This document shows positions 1 to 10,602 of a stretch of 64,000 nucleotides of DNA, piece by piece (positions within the stretch are counted from its first letter, which is position 1; the number at the start of each line of letters is the position of its first letter). Source of the stretch: Ryuthela nishihirai (lineage: Eukaryota; Arthropoda; Arachnida; Araneae; Heptathelidae); NCBI GenBank assembly GCA_038380435.1, contig JAWZYU010000010.1, positions 40,334,135 to 40,398,134 of the forward strand. Direction: 5' to 3'. Under the pieces are notes generated by a model. It saw only the letters and a list, made by a program, of their open reading frames with translations, was not told the DNA's origin and did not search any database. A program made the position numbers and the translations under genes.

Positions 1-1578
1 GTTGGCAAAATTCGAAGCCACTTAGTAAAATACAGATGAGCTGGCAAAATCTAGGGCAGTTGGCAAAATTCGAAGCCACTTAGTAAAATACAGATGAGCC
101 GGCAAAATCTAGGGCAGTTGGCAAAATTCGAAGCCACTTAGTAAAATACAGATGAGCCGGCAAAATCTAGGGCAGTTGGCAAAATTCGAAGCCACTTAGT
201 AAAATACAGATGAGCTGGCAAAATCTAGGGCAGTTGGCAAAATTCGAAGCCACTTAGTAAAATACAGTGAGCTGGCAAAATCTAGGGCAGTTGGCAAAAT
301 TCGAAGCCACTTAGTAAAATACAGATGAGCCGGCAAAATGTAGGGCAGTTGGCAAAATTCGAAGCCACTTAGTAAAATACAGATGAGCTGGCAAAATCTA
401 GGGCAGTTGGCAAAATTCGAAGCCACTTAGTAAATTACAGATGAGCTGGCAAAATCTAGGGCATTTGGCAAAATTCGAAGCCACTTAGTAAAATACAGAT
501 GAGCTGGCAAAATCTAGGGCAGTTGGCAAAATTCGAAGCCACTTAGTAAAATACAGTTGAGCTGGCAAAATCTAGGGCAGTTGGCAAAATTCGAAGCCAC
601 TTAGTAAATTACAGATGAGCTGGCAAAATCTAGGGCAGTTGGCAAAATTCGAAGCCACTTAGTAAAATACAGTTGAGCTGGCAAAATCTAGGGCAGTTGG
701 CAAAATTCGAAGCCACTTAGTAAATTACAGATGAGCTGGCAAAATCTAGGGCAGTTGGCAAAATTCGAAGCCACTTAGTAAAATACAGATGAGCTGGCAA
801 AATCTAGGGCAGTTGGCAAAATTCGAAGCCACTTAGTAAAATACAGATGAGCTGGCAAAATCTAGGGCAGTTGGCAAAATTCGAAGCCACTTAGTAAAAT
901 ACAGATGAACTGGCAAAATCTAGGGCAGTTGGCAAAATTTAAAGCCTCTTAGTAAAATACAAGTGAGCTGGCAAAATCTAGGGCAGTTGGCAAAATTCGA
1001 AACCACTTAGTAAAATACAGATGAGCTGGCAAAATCTAGGGCAGTTGGCAAAATTTGAAGCCACTTAGTAAAATACAAGTGAGCTGGCAAAATCTAGGGC
1101 AGTTGGCAAAATTCGAAGCCACTTAGTAAATTACAGATGAGCCGGCAAAATCTAGGGGAGTTGGCAAAATTCGAAGCCACTTAGTAAAATACAGATGAGC
1201 TGGCAAAATCTAGGGCAGTTGGCAAAATTCGAAGCCACTTAGTAAATTACGATGAGCTGGCAAAATCTAGGGCAGTTGGCAAAATTCGAAACCACTTAGT
1301 AAAATACAGATGAGCTGGCAAAATCTAGGGCAGTTGGCAAAATTCGAAGCCACTTAGTAAAATACAGATGAGCCGGCAAAATCTAGGGCAGTTGGCAAAA
1401 TTCGAAGCCACTTAGTAAAATACAGATGAGCCGGCAAAATCTAGGGCAGTTGGCAAAATTCGAAGCCACTTAGTAAAATACAGATGAGCTGGCAAAATCT
1501 AGGGCAGTTGGCAAAATTCGAAGCCACTTAGTAAAATACAATAAGCTGGCAAAATCTAGGGCAGTTGGCAAAATTCGA
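1..1578. repeat. 58-bp tandem satellite array
   Basis: About 27 head-to-tail copies of a 58-bp unit that begins GTTGGCAAAATTCGAAGCC. Each unit contains two GGCAAAAT half-motifs, suggesting an older internal duplication. Copies differ by single bases (GAGCTGG or GAGCCGG, AAATACAG or AAATTACAG) and rare 1-bp indels. The array begins before the window and ends abruptly after TTCGAA. It lies upstream of the first coding exon of the receptor gene. Confidence 0.97.
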
Positions 1579-1747
1579 ATATATGGAACTATAAAAAGTA
1601 TCAGTAATCAGTATCACTGCTGGCCAGTATGGGAAGCGTTGTCAAAGAGCGTGACCTTTTTCAATTGCCGACTTTTGCAATCTTTAAAAGTTTTAATTCG
1701 AACTAATGGATGGTTGAAAGAATGCAAATAGTATTATTTTATTAATA

Positions 1748-2658
1748 CAGTAAACCTTCGCTAATCCGGATAAAGTGAAGAAAGGAGGAGTATGGATTAG
1801 TGGAGCAAAAGATGGCCCTAAAAGAATACGTAAATGTAGAATCACTTTTTCTGCTTATAATACTGAGTTTCTATCTCAAACACTAAATGTTTAGTTTTCA
1901 AAAATAAACGGATATTGGCTTTTGAGTCTTTATTAAAAAAAAAAGGGAAGCCCATTTATTCATCAACAGATGACTGAAAAACATTCGAAGAGGGGGCACT
2001 GAAAATCAGTACAAATTCTTCATATTTTTCTTTCAGAAACGCATTTCTCAGGTTCTTCTGTCACTTTCAACTTTTTAACGATTGGGTTGGGTTGTTTTAC
2101 CCCTAAGCGGCACTTTTTTACACACCATGGGCTAAATGACCAGGTCACATGGACCCCGATGGCTCAGAGAAGGTTGGGGGAGGGGTCCCACTGGAACAGC
2201 TGTTGGGAGACAGATGGTAGCCTCCCGTCAAGGCCATCCAGCGTGTTCTTTAACGTGCACAGGGTATGGCTGTACCGCACACGGGGCCACGGCTTAACGT
2301 CCCATCCGATGGACGGCGGCCTTTCCAAGCCCATCGGTGTCCCCTACTGACCGTGGGCAGCGCGGGGAATTTTGCGGAGATAAATCTCAACGCTGACCCA
2401 GCTGGGACTCGAACCTTTTTTTAACGATAGTTAAAATAACATGTTTTCTTTTTATATCACTTTTCAACTGCTTAGGACCTGTAATTAAATCAAATATCTT
2501 AACTTATTTAAAGAGCAGAGCACAAATTATGCGTTATAAGCAACAGTGCCTGTCTGTCACATGCCGACAACACCACTGAACACTCCAAACGAAACTTGTT
2601 GAGCAATAATGTCGGTCAAAGGCGGATTAGCTGTATCCAGATTAGCGAGACTTTTCTG
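1748..2658. mobile_element. Pogo/Tigger-like non-autonomous DNA transposon
   Basis: The ends form imperfect terminal inverted repeats: CAGTAAACCTTCGCTAATCC on the left and CAGAAAAGTCTCGCTAATCT on the right complement, each flanked by a TA (1746-1747 and 2659-2660). The TA target and the CAG...AATCCGGAT style end resemble pogo/Tigger elements of the IS630-Tc1-mariner group. I see no transposase frame inside. A SINE-A copy inserted at 2083. Family assignment is inferred from the ends only. Confidence 0.55.
2083..2416 (-). mobile_element. SINE-A copy, 5'-truncated in the tRNA head
   Basis: Full 3' body (GGTTGGGTTGTTTTACC at the tail, GAGCGGCACTTTT-like block, central CCATCCGATGGACGG block) but the tRNA-like head stops after the B-box region. 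It is flanked by an 11-bp duplication tttttaacgat at 2072-2082 and 2417-2427, so the truncation happened during insertion. It sits inside the pogo-like element. Confidence 0.9.
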
Positions 2659-2660
2659 TA

Positions 2661-2971
2661 CTTATGCAACATAAAAAGTATTTCCCTTTTATTTCTTAAA
2701 ATTAAAAATGTTACTTTTCTCCCAACCCTCTGAGCAGTGAGGGCAGGTGTTGTTGTCAATGGATTAGATTTTGACACCTTCACCATTTCGCATTCAGTTT
2801 TCAGTTGTGATCCGGTGATCTGTTCATCATAGAGATTTAAAATTTCTGTAACAAACAGATCATTTGCAACATTTGTTAAAAGTTTCGCCTCTTTCATATT
2901 CAGTGCCCTCTAACGATGCAAGGTGAAACTACCTAAGGATTTGAAAAATGTGAATGATAATTCTTTAATAG
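2661..2971. other. Unassigned sequence
   Basis: An open frame on the minus strand (2616-2897) has no recognisable domain and partly overlaps the transposon end. No gene supported. Confidence 0.5.
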
Positions 2972-2973
2972 TA

Positions 2974-3230
2974 CAGTCGCTCAAAAAAAGTGTCCGAACA
3001 CTGTGGCTGATTACATAATTCAGAAAAAATATCTGGAGCGTGTACAGTTGCTGTACACGTTCCAGAATTAGAAAATTATTAATTTATTTTAGAAATTAGT
3101 GATCTGGCAACCTTCGTATCACGTGACACGAAGGTTGCCATATCACTAATTTCTAAAAAAATCGTTGCCAGATATTTTTTTCTGAATTCTGTAATCAGCC
3201 ATAGTGTTCGGATATTTTTTTGGGCGACTG
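2974..3230. mobile_element. Tc1/mariner-type palindromic MITE
   Basis: Starts CAGTCGCTCAAAAAAAGTGT and ends with the inverted form ...GGGCGACTG, flanked by TA at 2972-2973 and 3231-3232. The interior is a long foldback centred on TCACGTGA. This copy also carries an extra GGAGCGTGTACAG hairpin module in its left arm. Confidence 0.9.
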
Positions 3231-3232
3231 TA

Positions 3233-3878
3233 CGTCAAAAGTTTATTTTGCCTGTGGGTTATATTAATTATCTCCCGCCGACTTTATTCTGAGCGACATT
3301 ACTAATATCTAGATCCTTAGGATTCATAACATTTCAGAGTTTGAGTAATGCAAAAAACAAATGTTCAAAATGCAACAAAAATATTAAAATTTTCCATATT
3401 CTCTAATTAATCGCAAAATATAGAAAAAAAAGTCAAAAGAAAATCATCTTGTCATTTTTATTTCAAAATGCAATTTTTCTCTTCTCATGGATCCATAGCG
3501 CGGGAGTAAATGTCCAGCAGTAGTAAACTGTCGGATATAGCGAATATTATTTAAGCTTTAATTTCGGAGATATTTTCAGTGCTTATTAAATAAGAATCCC
3601 GATCTCTCTGCATATTGAACGAATATTGTTCAGAACCAAGTTTTTCATAGGTTTCGTTCTGATTTTACATTATCAACAGGGGACATTTTTTTTCCTTGAA
3701 AGGTTTTTTTTTTAAGTTAGGAAGCTTCAAATGGGACTTTCACTCACAATTGATTAAAATATAGACAATAACTGAAATGATTTATGTGAAGATTTTTTAC
3801 GATTCTAAATGAGAGGCAAACATTTGAATTTGATTCAGAGGCAGATACGACCTCTTACGATTCTGTCATTTCAAATAA
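3233..3878. other. Unassigned AT-rich sequence
   Basis: No reading frame, RNA gene or repeat recognised. Confidence 0.5.
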
Positions 3879-4266
3879 GGGGCGGGGAGGGGTCAGTCGG
3901 TAGCGCGCCAGGCTCGTAAATGCAGTTCCCAGGTTCGAGTCCCAGCTGGGTCAGCGTTGAGATTTATCTCCGCAAAATTCCCCGCCCTGCCCACGGTCAG
4001 TAGGGGACACCGATGGGGTGGAAAGGCCGCCGTCCGTCGGATGGGACGTTAAGCGGTGGCCGCGTGTGTGGGAGAACCATACCCTGTGCACGTTAAAGAT
4101 CACGCTGGATGGCCTTGATGGGAAGCTACCATCTGGCTCCCAACAGCTGTTCCAGTGGGTCCCCTCCCCCAACTTTCTCTGAGCCTACGGGGATCCATGT
4201 GACCTGGTCATTTAGCCCATGGTGTTCAAAAAAGTGCCGCTCAGATGTAAAACAACCCAACCCAAC
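3879..4266 (+). mobile_element. SINE-A copy, full length
   Basis: tRNA-like head with A box (GGTCAGTCGGTAGCGCGCC) and B box (GGTTCGAGTCCC), central domain and AACCCAACCC-type 3' end. Flanks tcatttcaaataa and tcattaaaaataa look like a diverged 13-bp target duplication. Confidence 0.92.
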
Positions 4267-4780
4267 TCATTAAAAATAAAATTTCTGTTCACAACGTACG
4301 AAACTCAACGAGCGTTGCGGCATCTGAAAAACAATCGAAAAGTTATTTCGAGCCTGGATATCTAAGGCATCGGAATGGCAGGTTCGTCACGATCACGGGA
4401 TCTTGTATCAGTAGAAATGCTGATGCGTTTAGTGCGCATCGAATATCAAGAGACATCGTAACCTGTGTCGAGGGATCTGAGGCTTGCTTTTACTTATACT
4501 CCAAACGTTCATCACCTTAGGACAGAGTGACCCGAGGTAATCACACTTCATCTTTAATCAATAACAAAGCCAGGGCTTAAATTAAACAGGGGTCATCGTT
4601 TTTTGGTTACTTATCATACCGGGAGATACTCATAATATTCCTGCGTATTTTCCAATGGTGTAGCGAAAATGGCGACTGGTGACATTCTGCGACTGCGCAG
4701 TTGACGCTTCAAGTTATCATAGCTCAATGAACTATCAACCATCTTTCAGTTAACCAATGATCTATGTCGAAGAGTTAACT
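4267..4780. other. Unassigned sequence
   Basis: Mixed composition, no reading frame or repeat recognised. Confidence 0.45.
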
Positions 4781-5680
4781 GCGCGGTTGTCTGATCTTCC
4801 CGTAGTAGGTTATATAGAATGGGGGGCTCTTTATTGAAGGAAGATAAAATTATATGGCTTGGAGTCAGGGTTTTGTGGAATGGACAGGTTATATTAGATA
4901 GTGGGAGCTGCCTCGTAGTCGCGTTATGAAGGAGGAGGTTGATGTCTGATAACTTACTTATGAAGGGTGTGGTTGATGTCTGATAGCTGAGGTATGAAGG
5001 ATGAGATTGGTGTCTGATAGTCGAGTTATATAGGTGGCGCTGTTGTCTCGTAACCAAGTTGTATAGAATAGGGGAGCTGTCTCGTAGCTGAATTACATAA
5101 GATAGATTAATTGTCTCGTAGCCAGGTTATGTACGATGGGGTGCTGTCTCATAACCGAGTAATATAAGTTGGATGTTCTCTCATAGCTGAAGTATATATA
5201 TTGAGGGAAATTATCTCGAACACAAGTTACATATCATGAAGTTAGGTTGGAATGTTTTACCTCTGAGCGGCACTTTTTTGCACACCATGGGCTAAATGGC
5301 CAGGTCACATGGACACCGAAGGCTCAGAGAAGGTTGGGGGAGGGGACCCACTAGAACAGTTGTTGGGAGACAGATGGTAGCCTCCCGTCAAGGCCATCCA
5401 GTGTGTCCTTTGACGTGCATAGGGTATGACTCTCTCCCACACACGGAACCACGGTTTAACATCCCATCCGACGGACGGCGGCCTTTCCAAGCCCATCGGT
5501 GTCCCCTACTGGCCGTGGGCAGAGTGAGGAATTTTGCGGAGATAAATCTCAACGCTGACCCAGCTGGGACTCGAACCTGGGAACTACAGATTATGAGCCT
5601 GGCGCGCTACCGCATATCATGAAGACACTGTCTTTTAAACGAGTTATATAGATTATTACGTAGGTAATATCTGGTAATTA
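4781..5680. repeat. Degenerate ~34-bp minisatellite, interrupted by a SINE
   Basis: Recurring pattern TGTCTCGTAGCCGAGTTATA followed by a G-rich stretch, at spacings of 33-34 bp (for example near 5023, 5056, 5090, 5123 and 5157). Copies are heavily diverged. The SINE-A at 5242-5612 splits the array and the pattern resumes after it. A minus-strand open frame at 4746-5057 is a by-product of the repeat. Confidence 0.7.
5242..5612 (-). mobile_element. SINE-A copy, slightly 5'-truncated
   Basis: Flanked by a perfect 12-bp duplication catatcatgaag (5230-5241 and 5613-5624). The tRNA head lacks its first ~20 nt (ends at GCGCTACCG). Confidence 0.93.
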
Positions 5681-6246
5681 GGGTTGAACTGATATACTGA
5701 TAGAGTGAATCTTGACTAGGTTTTTATGGTGTTTTTTGTTTTTTAGTGTTATTGTAATTAAATTTCTAAAGAAAATCTTGAAGGCGTTTTGCTCTTTCAA
5801 TCATTATTTCTTACCTATTTTTAAGTAGGTAAAAGCAACAGCAAAAAAATTAATGCATATATTAAACATGCCTTTATTAAAACGTTTTCAAATATCGTTA
5901 GCTTGTTTTATTGCACAGAGTGCCAAAATCTATTGACCAGTGATTAAAAAATGACACTGATGCTAATCCAAGTCGTGTTGGTTTGTTTTTTTCGTGAACT
6001 GCAATTTTTTCTACACCTATTGGACTAAATATGTACATCTTTCTTTGCACATAATGGTTTGCAGTGATACTCTAACAGCCGGGATCGAATCCAGGGATGA
6101 CATGGTTATTTGTTTGCGCACTGTTAATCCTAAATGAGGCAGTGGTCAGCAATGACTTCAATCTTAGTGGGGCATGTCCTTGTATGAGAAATCCTTTACA
6201 AACTAGGAGTAGTCTAGGACATTTCTCTGTGCTACCTGTTGCAAAT
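5681..6246. other. Unassigned AT-rich sequence
   Basis: No gene or repeat recognised. Confidence 0.45.
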
Positions 6247-6258
6247 CAAATGACCAGG

Positions 6259-6655
6259 GTTGGTTTGGATTGTTTTACCTCTGAGCGGCACTTTTTTTGC
6301 ACACCATGGGCTAAATGGCCAGGTCACAAGGACCCCGAAGGCTCAGAGAATGTTGAGGGAGGGGACCCGCTGAAACTATTAGGAAATAGATGGAGCCTCC
6401 CGTCAAAACTATCCAGTGCGTTCTTTAATTTTGAGTTCACAACAGTGAGGGAATGGTTCTCCCGCACACGGGGCCACGGCTTTACGTCCCATCCGACGGA
6501 TGGCGGCCTTTCCAAGCCCATCGGTGTCCCCTACTGACCGTGGACAGGGCGGGGAATTTTGCGGAGATAAACCTCAATGCTGACCCAGCTGGGATTCGAA
6601 CCTGGAAACTGCAGATTACGAGCCTGGCGCGCTACCGCCTGAGCCACCCCGCCCC
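6259..6655 (-). mobile_element. SINE-A copy, full length, inserted in an older SINE-A
   Basis: Flanked by a perfect 12-bp duplication caaatgaccagg (6247-6258 and 6656-6667). The duplicated site is itself the CTAAATGGCCAGG block of an older SINE-A that continues to the right. Confidence 0.93.
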
Positions 6656-6860
6656 CAAATGACCAGGTCACAAGGACTCCAAAGGCTCAGAGAAGGTTGG
6701 AAGAAGGAATCCACTGGACAGGTGTTAAGAGATAAATGGAAGACTTCTGTCATCCAGTGTGTTCTTTAACTCGCACGCAGTATGGTTCTCCTGCCCACGG
6801 AACCACGTCTTAGCTACAGATTATGAGCCTGGCATGCTCTGAATGAGCCCCTGCAAGGTA
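6656..6860 (-). mobile_element. Old, diverged SINE-A remnant
   Basis: Matches the SINE-A order (GACCAGGTCACAAGGAC, TCAGAGAAGGTTGGAAG, TGTGTTCTTTAACTCGCACG, GATTATGAGCCTGGC) with many changes and deletions. Confidence 0.8.
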
Positions 6861-7325
6861 TTTAATGTGCAGAATCTACATTCTAGCATTTGGCACTCCC
6901 TAAACAATAGTCGGTCATCTTATTTATCAATAACCACGATTGTCAAACAAGGTGACATTAGAGAAAATTATTAGCAAACGCTTATCGCACGAAAAATTAT
7001 ATGCCATTAAAACCACTTATTTTAAAAAAAATCTTTTAACTTCTTATTTCTCAGTTACTTATAGTGAAATTGCTATTTTTAAATTTTTATGCTTGATCCC
7101 CAAAAAGCTGTAAACATTGTGCATCTCTGACCTGTTTCTGCGGAAGTTAGTGGCCCACAAAAGTCCACCGAGATCTGCACCTGCTGCTTCACAACACAGA
7201 GGCTGCAGTTGGCAGATGTGGTAATGGCTGCTGCACCTGCTCGTGACTCAGACGAATATTCTCGGAGTTGTATTCCATGTGATCAGTGCTGAATTGCTAA
7301 GGCGGTTTGTGTTTTGTCTTTGCAG
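6861..7325. other. Sequence upstream of the first coding exon
   Basis: AT-rich at first, then a more GC-balanced stretch (7090-7300) leading into a strong splice acceptor at 7325. No exon recognised; the 5' UTR exon(s) and promoter are not identified. Confidence 0.5.
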
Positions 7326-7334
7326 AGGCCAAAT

Positions 7335-7423
7335 ATGACATCCAGGGTGATACTGGTGCTGCTGGCGCTACCTTTGGCAGGAACAGTTTCCACCGGGCCC
7401 AATGTTTGTACCATTCGAGAAAC
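7335..7423 (+). CDS. drpr: Draper/MEGF10-like exon 1: start codon, signal peptide, start of EMI domain
   Basis: The ATG at 7335 opens 29 codons plus two bases. The first residues, MTSRVILVLLALPLAG, form a classic signal peptide with a hydrophobic core at about residues 5-16 and probable cleavage near residue 20. GPNVC then follows, the usual start of the mature Draper/MEGF10 protein. The context before the ATG has A at -3. The exon begins at 7326 after a strong acceptor (polypyrimidine run ending tttgcag), so the start codon sits just inside a spliced exon and a 5' UTR exon lies upstream. The donor GTAAGT is at 7424. The leftover AC joins the first G of exon 2 to give Thr. The start was chosen because it is the only ATG in frame after the acceptor and is followed directly by the signal sequence. 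Confidence 0.87.
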
Positions 7424-8215
7424 GTAAGTATCATTCTGACGTCATATTCTCCATATTGTTCTGTTAATGGTGTTTGTAAAGGACAAGTTGAAGGTTCGTT
7501 ACCACCCTAGTCATGAAATCGTCCAAGACATCGAGCTGGTTCTAGTCTTTGTGCTGACTTTTCACATTGGTTAAAAACAGCGTAATTTCGTCCATTCTTC
7601 ATTCCAATATTAATGGCTTGGGTCGGACAGAAACGAGGTCGTTACTGATTACGTAAAAAAAAATGTATTTGATAATTACTGATGTGATTGATAATAACTG
7701 ATGTATAAAGAACTCTTTCACCTGCCTTGAAATTTCCCCCTTTCAAAACAAGGGAAATTCCCTCTCCCCAAGCGGAGGAAATTACAAACTCTAACAGCGA
7801 TCCAAAAAGATCATGAAAGAGAAAAAAATGAATAAATAAATATAAATCAAATGAAAGTTCATTAAATCGAATCAGCAGAAGATTAGGAATTATCAATTAA
7901 ATGTCTTAAAGACGAATTAATTATGTATTAATAATTAATTCGTTAATCAATAAACTTGTTAATTAATAAATCATTAAACCGGAACTCGAGTACAGTACTT
8001 ATGCTATCAATAACTGAACTGGAAACGCCATTCCGCTACTTGACGTTTTCCGAATAATTGGAACAGAACACTCTTCAAGTGATTGATGTTTGCGAATCAT
8101 AGAGTGCGGGTAATCAGGGATATCACCGGGGGGTGGGAGATGGGGCAGGGCTGCAGATATCCCCCCCTCCAGAAAATACGGTCGTCTTATACGAAACCTC
8201 AAACTTGTCTATCTG
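7424..8215. other. Intron 1, unassigned
   Basis: AT-rich intron. An open frame on each strand near 7640-8200 has no recognisable domain. Confidence 0.5.
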
Positions 8216-9945
8216 CTTTGAAATCCAAAACATTTGTCTTTGCATAATTTTATATTAGCCCCATAGTATATACAACACAAAATTCTCATGCAACCATCGG
8301 TTACAGAGGTCCAAGCTGAATCCAATTTTGCTCTCCAAACACGTCTGTCCTTAGCTATAGATACTGCATTTGACCACTGTAGATCAATTCTAGCAAGGTC
8401 CTGTTTAACTTTGTCTGTCCACCGCATCCTAGGTTTCCCCCTTTTCCTGAGATATTTAGTCATGCTGTTCATAATCGTATTTGCAAATCTAAAGTTATTT
8501 CCTACGGAGAACATGGCCAAACCAACGGAGTCTCTCTTTGCCAAATAAGCTACTCAAAGGAGATTGCCTGCTCCTTTTCCTAATCTCATCATTACTCACA
8601 AAGTGAAACCACCTGATGCCCAAGATATTGCGTATGCATCTAGAATCAAAGTCATCAAGTTTCCTGTTATCTTCCTTATAAAGGATCCAAGTTTCCCTCT
8701 CATAACTAACCGTAGAAAGAACTAAACTATTATACAGCTTAATTTTAATCTTTAGGTGTACATGCCTAGTTTCCCACATTCTCCATAGATTCTTGAAAGC
8801 CCCAGCGGCAATTCCTATTCTTCTATTTATCTCATGCCGCACATCACCAGTATCTGTTATATAGCTCCCAAGATAATTAAACTGATAGACTTGCTCAAGA
8901 GCGTAACCTTCAAAGCAACTGAATCACCATCTGCCTGACCAAATTTCTTCAGTTTTCTCTATTTATCACCAAACCAACTCTATTACCAGTCTCATCAACA
9001 GCCCTAATGAAAGAATTCATCTCATCAACATCAGTAGCCAACAGGGCCAAATCATCTATATAATCTAAATCAGAATTTTTGAAATCTCCAGACTATTTAA
9101 GCCCAAAATCTTTCCCTTGCATTGAATTTCGCATAACATAATCAATAACCAAACAAAAGAGAAAATGAGGCAAAGTCACCCTTTTCGAACTCCACTAGCA
9201 ATGGTAAACCAATCGCTACAAGCATTATCAATTCTCACACACGATTCATAGATAGCTTTCATTATGCTAACTAACTTGTCTTTTTGTCGAGTATTCTATA
9301 TGATCTAACGATCAACAGCGTAAAAAGCCTTTTTGAAATCTATAAAGTTAGTAACACAGGCTTCTGAATCTCTAAACATTTCTCTACAATCTGCCTAAGT
9401 GAAAATATTTGATTTATATATCCCCTACCACTTCTAAATCCACACTGTTCATCACGCAGTTTTCCATCAACCAAATTCTTAAATCTATTAAGCACATCAA
9501 GGCCAAGAATCTTACCTGGAACAGAAAGCAGGCTAATACCACTATGCTTATCACAAGAACTGCGATCACCTTTTTCGAAAATAGGGATAATAATAGCTCT
9601 GAGACCTAGGAACAATGCATTTATTATGAAAGATATTAAAATATTCTGTCACTCATGTGATAACAGAAACATTCCCAGGCTATACGCGTTTCCGTAGTAA
9701 TTTCATCTACCCCTGGAGATTTATGTAGTTTAAGTTTAGAAACAGCCAAAATAACTTCAGATTGTGTTATAGAGCCAACATTAAAGCTAGTAATCCATCT
9801 ATCATCATTACAAACAATGGGAGTAGAACTAACTACATTGTTTAGAACATCACTGAAATGCTCAGCCCACCTAACCATGACGGAATCCTCACCTTTAACC
9901 ACCTTTCTATTTTTATCTTTCAATCCCTGTGTACCTGTCTGATTG
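8216..9945 (-). pseudogene. Degraded non-LTR retrotransposon (RT and C-terminal region)
   Basis: Read on the minus strand, pieces in shifting frames encode reverse-transcriptase regions: SGISLLSVPGKILGLDVLNR and DEQCGFRSGRG...FSLRQIVEKC (palm region), then NSLVLSTVSYERETW, DSRCIRNILGIRW, ERLRWFGHVLRR and RKRGKPRMRWTDKVKQDLAR. This is the usual order of RT followed by the C-terminal domain of many animal LINEs. Stops and frameshifts make it non-functional. A related copy lies at 19589-20215. Its clade (RTE-like is plausible) cannot be fixed by eye. Confidence 0.85.
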
Positions 9946-10602
9946 GCACTTCTTGATTATGAAAACAAAAAACAAGAAAATTTCTCATCATACTAACAAC
10001 CTGCATATTGTACAGTATTAGTGAATGAAAAAAGATGTTTTGTAAGTCAAATAGGCAAAAGATGTATCCTTAGTTCTTAATGGTAATAATATACATACAG
10101 AGCTGTATCTAGGACCGGTTATAGGTGCCATGTCAGTTAGTCGCCAAATGACATTTTCAGAGACTTGTAATATTCATATATTACCGTCATTGTATAATTA
10201 AATATGTATACACATATTAAAAGTTCCTTAGACTTTCGAGTTTGCCTGACATGGACGAAAGGCAACCTCTTGTTACTTAAACTGTGGCGATCTCATGGCA
10301 GTAGGAGCAGAGGTTGCTTTACTGTTTTGCAGTTGAGACGAGTAATGTAACAGAGATGATATTGCCTTATGGGTTTACTGCTTTCTTGGGAACCAGCAAT
10401 TATCTACTCTAATAACACCAACACAAAGAACTCACCATTCTCCGTGCTCTTTTTCTAATCGTGTGTAACCTAAGAATGCCATATCCACAGTTTGCCCATA
10501 ACCAACCCCTAATCTAATTCCAATTCCTCAATTAATGTTTTTAGTCATCCAGCTAGACATTCGTCTTTTTGGTGGAAGGACCTCGTTTCCCTCCCGTCGG
10601 CG
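9946..10602. other. Intron 1, unassigned
   Basis: AT-rich, no gene seen. The right edge (10535-10602) leads into the 41-bp array. Confidence 0.5.

Noticed and set aside
2081..2095. GGGTTGGGTTG runs as telomeric repeats
   Set aside because: They are only two or three units long and always at the 3' end of SINE-A.
3895..3955. SINE-A heads as functional tRNA genes
   Set aside because: They keep A and B boxes, but the anticodon arm and acceptor stem do not pair properly and each is fused to the SINE body.
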